Assembly (NCBI RefSeq): GCF_001620365.2
Contig: NZ_LQMT02000007.1
Span: 491,358-555,357, forward strand
Direction: 5' to 3'
DNA length: 64,000 nt
Origin: Amycolatopsis keratiniphila subsp. keratiniphila
GTDB lineage: Bacteria > Actinomycetota > Actinomycetes > Mycobacteriales > Pseudonocardiaceae
Every line of letters begins with the position of its first letter. Position 1 is the first letter of the stretch. The position numbers and the translations under genes are program-made. Of this stretch, positions 62,636 to 64,000 are shown in pieces. The notes under the pieces are model-generated. The model made no database searches, was not told the origin of the DNA, and was given only the letters and a program-made list of their open reading frames with translations.

Positions 62636-63235
62636 GTGCCACGGATCCCCGCCGCCCAACGGCGCAGCGACTTCATCAAGGCCGCGGTGGAGGTCATCGC
62701 GACCTACGGCATCGAGGGCGCGACGACCCGGCGGATCGCCGAGGAGGCCAAGGCGAACCTGGCGATGCTGCACTACTGCTACGACTCCAAAGAAGATCTC
62801 TTCGGCGACGTCTACGAGTTCGTGGCGAGCAGGTACCGGTCCATACTCGCGGACGACGACTCCCACGGGGACGTGCAAGAGACCGCTCGACGGCTCCTGC
62901 GCGGAGTCATGGAGTGCTATCTCGAGTCGATCAGCTTCACCGCGGCGACGGTGGAGCTGATCAGCTGGGCGCGACGTCAGCACGGAGACCGCGGTATCGC
63001 GGTGTACGACAAGGCACTCGAGACAGTGCGCGTCCGGCTCGGCGAAGCCGGCGCGATCGAACCGGAGGTCATCGACGAGATCGCCTTCGTCATCGCCGCG
63101 CTGGCCGACGGTTTCGCCGCGAACTGGCTGACCTACGGGGACCGGACCGCCGCGCTGGGCCAGATGGAGATCGCGACGTCGGTCCTCGACAGCTGGCTCG
63201 CGGCCCGGCTCGGATCCGCGCCGGTGGCTTCGTGA
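62636..63235 (+). CDS. TetR-family transcriptional regulator
   Basis: A 199-residue regulator: HTH in residues about 20-55 (ATYGIEGATTRRIAEEAKAN) and a helical ligand-binding domain. GTG at 62636 is favoured because GGGAGG lies 5 bases upstream, while the ATG at 62618 has no site. It probably controls the divergent membrane/oxidase genes and possibly the aldehyde dehydrogenase; these would form an amine or amino-alcohol degradation set. The inducer is not known. Confidence 0.9.
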   Translation: MPRIPAAQRRSDFIKAAVEVIATYGIEGATTRRIAEEAKANLAMLHYCYDSKEDLFGDVYEFVASRYRSILADDDSHGDVQETARRLLRGVMECYLESISFTAATVELISWARRQHGDRGIAVYDKALETVRVRLGEAGAIEPEVIDEIAFVIAALADGFAANWLTYGDRTAALGQMEIATSVLDSWLAARLGSAPVAS

Positions 63236-63247
63236 CCGGGTGAGCCG

Positions 63248-64000
63248 TCATAACGGCAGCTCGGGCGAATCGACCCCGACGACCCGGTCGCCGCAGAAGA
63301 CACGCACCGACTCGGCGGGCCCGTGGCCGCCGATACCGGCCGGGCCCCAGAAGCTTTGAGCCGAGTCGTCACCGAGGTCGGCGACCTTGGCGCCGTTGAC
63401 GCGCACCTCCCCCGCCGAGATCCGCGAGCCGACGTCGATCGCGCGGTCGGTGTCGCCGCCGAACACGTACGCGTCGAGCCCCGACGGATCGGCATTGGCG
63501 ATGCGCAACGCTTGTTCGTCGGAATCCACGGCGTGCAGCGAAACGACCGGACCGAACAGCTCGGCCGTGGCCTGTGCGGGGTCGGCGCCGACGGCGATGG
63601 TCGGCGACAGGAAGTAGCCGTCGAGCTCGGGCAGCCGGGCGGGCCCATGGAGGGTCGCCCCGAGGTCGCGCAGCCCGTCAAGCCTGCTCTGGAGCGTCCG
63701 GAAGTGCGGTGCGTTGGAGATCGGGCCGAGCTGGACGTCCTCGTCGAGCGAGTGACCGACGACGAGTTCGGAGATCCGCTCGGTCAAGGCTTCGAGAAGA
63801 GGGGCGACCAGGCTGCGGTGAGCGAGGATCTTGCCGGGCCCCTCACACCACTGACCGTTGAGTTTGGTCATCCCGTCGAGGATCCCGTCGGCGGTGACGT
63901 CGAGGTCGGCGTCGTCCAGCACGAGCACCGGGTTGTTGCCGCCGAGTTCCAGTTGCAGGACCTTGAAATCCTCCGCGGCCGCCCGGGCGATGGCGCGTCC
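63248..64000 (-). CDS. Aldehyde dehydrogenase, 3' part
   Basis: The visible 250 codons run to the window edge; the N-terminal half is outside. The catalytic Glu is in LELGGNNP near the upstream end, the catalytic Cys in GQWCEGPGK, and the C-terminal motif ELFGPVVSLHAVDSDEQALR matches the ALDH superfamily. It is convergent with the TetR gene, 12 bp apart. Together with the oxidase it could oxidise an aldehyde from amine breakdown. Confidence 0.92.
   Translation of the reverse strand, partial: GRAIARAAAEDFKVLQLELGGNNPVLVLDDADLDVTADGILDGMTKLNGQWCEGPGKILAHRSLVAPLLEALTERISELVVGHSLDEDVQLGPISNAPHFRTLQSRLDGLRDLGATLHGPARLPELDGYFLSPTIAVGADPAQATAELFGPVVSLHAVDSDEQALRIANADPSGLDAYVFGGDTDRAIDVGSRISAGEVRVNGAKVADLGDDSAQSFWGPAGIGGHGPAESVRVFCGDRVVGVDSPELPL

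Noticed and set aside
1..64000. CRISPR arrays, tRNA and rRNA genes
   Set aside because: No regularly spaced repeats and no cloverleaf or rRNA-like sequence noticed on either strand; a computational scan would be decisive.

Overview
The window is high-GC (about 70% by eye) actinobacterial DNA. Several features point to a filamentous, antibiotic-producing genus, most likely Amycolatopsis or another member of the Pseudonocardiaceae: a mycothiol-type formaldehyde dehydrogenase, an MbtH-dependent NRPS cluster, an AfsR-like regulator, WXG100-like secretion proteins and frequent GTG starts. The genus is an inference; no rRNA or housekeeping marker is present.

Layout. 1-10190: the end of an AfsR-type regulator, a decayed MFS gene and a transposase scrap, an XRE regulator, a secreted subtilisin-like protease with its own hairpin terminator, a divergent pair of glycine-zipper membrane proteins, and small secreted proteins. 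10329-30520: one unidirectional minus-strand biosynthetic operon, read in the order small ORF, B12-type radical SAM enzyme, free SyrP/AsnO-like dioxygenase, MFS exporter, NRPS (A-T-C-A-T), NRPS (C-A-nMT-T-C-dioxygenase), NRPS (degenerate C-A-T-TE), MbtH. Most junctions overlap by 4 bp. By colinearity the product is a four-residue peptide starting with Ser, then an unassigned residue, an N-methylated Asn-like residue, and a terminal Asn likely to be beta-hydroxylated by the fused dioxygenase. The radical SAM enzyme belongs to a branch usually seen with ribosomal peptides, which makes this hybrid arrangement the most interesting item in the window.

30823-45484: mixed metabolism and secretion. 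It holds a RibD-like reductase, a methyltransferase/membrane/DUF1232 operon, three small secreted proteins with two strong hairpin terminators, a TauE-like permease, a SurE/PfkB pair, a CGNR regulator divergent from an alpha/beta hydrolase across a clear operator, the formaldehyde-detoxifying pair (mycothiol dehydrogenase plus MBL hydrolase), a LuxR regulator and a small P-loop protein. A nested inverted repeat lies at 45572-45742. 46593-48461: a type VII secretion-like pair ending in a DUF4474 protein.

48472-52815: an arsenic-resistance island. It comprises an ArsR-acetyltransferase fusion, a flavoprotein, ACR3, ArsC and ArsR, with three evenly built dyads between the divergent genes. 52735-56784: a two-component system surrounded by three copies of an 11-bp direct-repeat promoter element that precedes two paralogous three-helix-bundle genes and one further gene, so it looks like a local regulon. 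56818-60199: a SulP permease and a second type VII secretion-like pair. 60196-60363: a 168-bp MITE whose terminal repeats supply the stop codons of both flanking genes. 60360-64000: a flavin oxidase broken by one in-frame TGA, its membrane partner, a TetR regulator with two operators, and an aldehyde dehydrogenase that runs off the window. No tRNA, rRNA or CRISPR array was seen.
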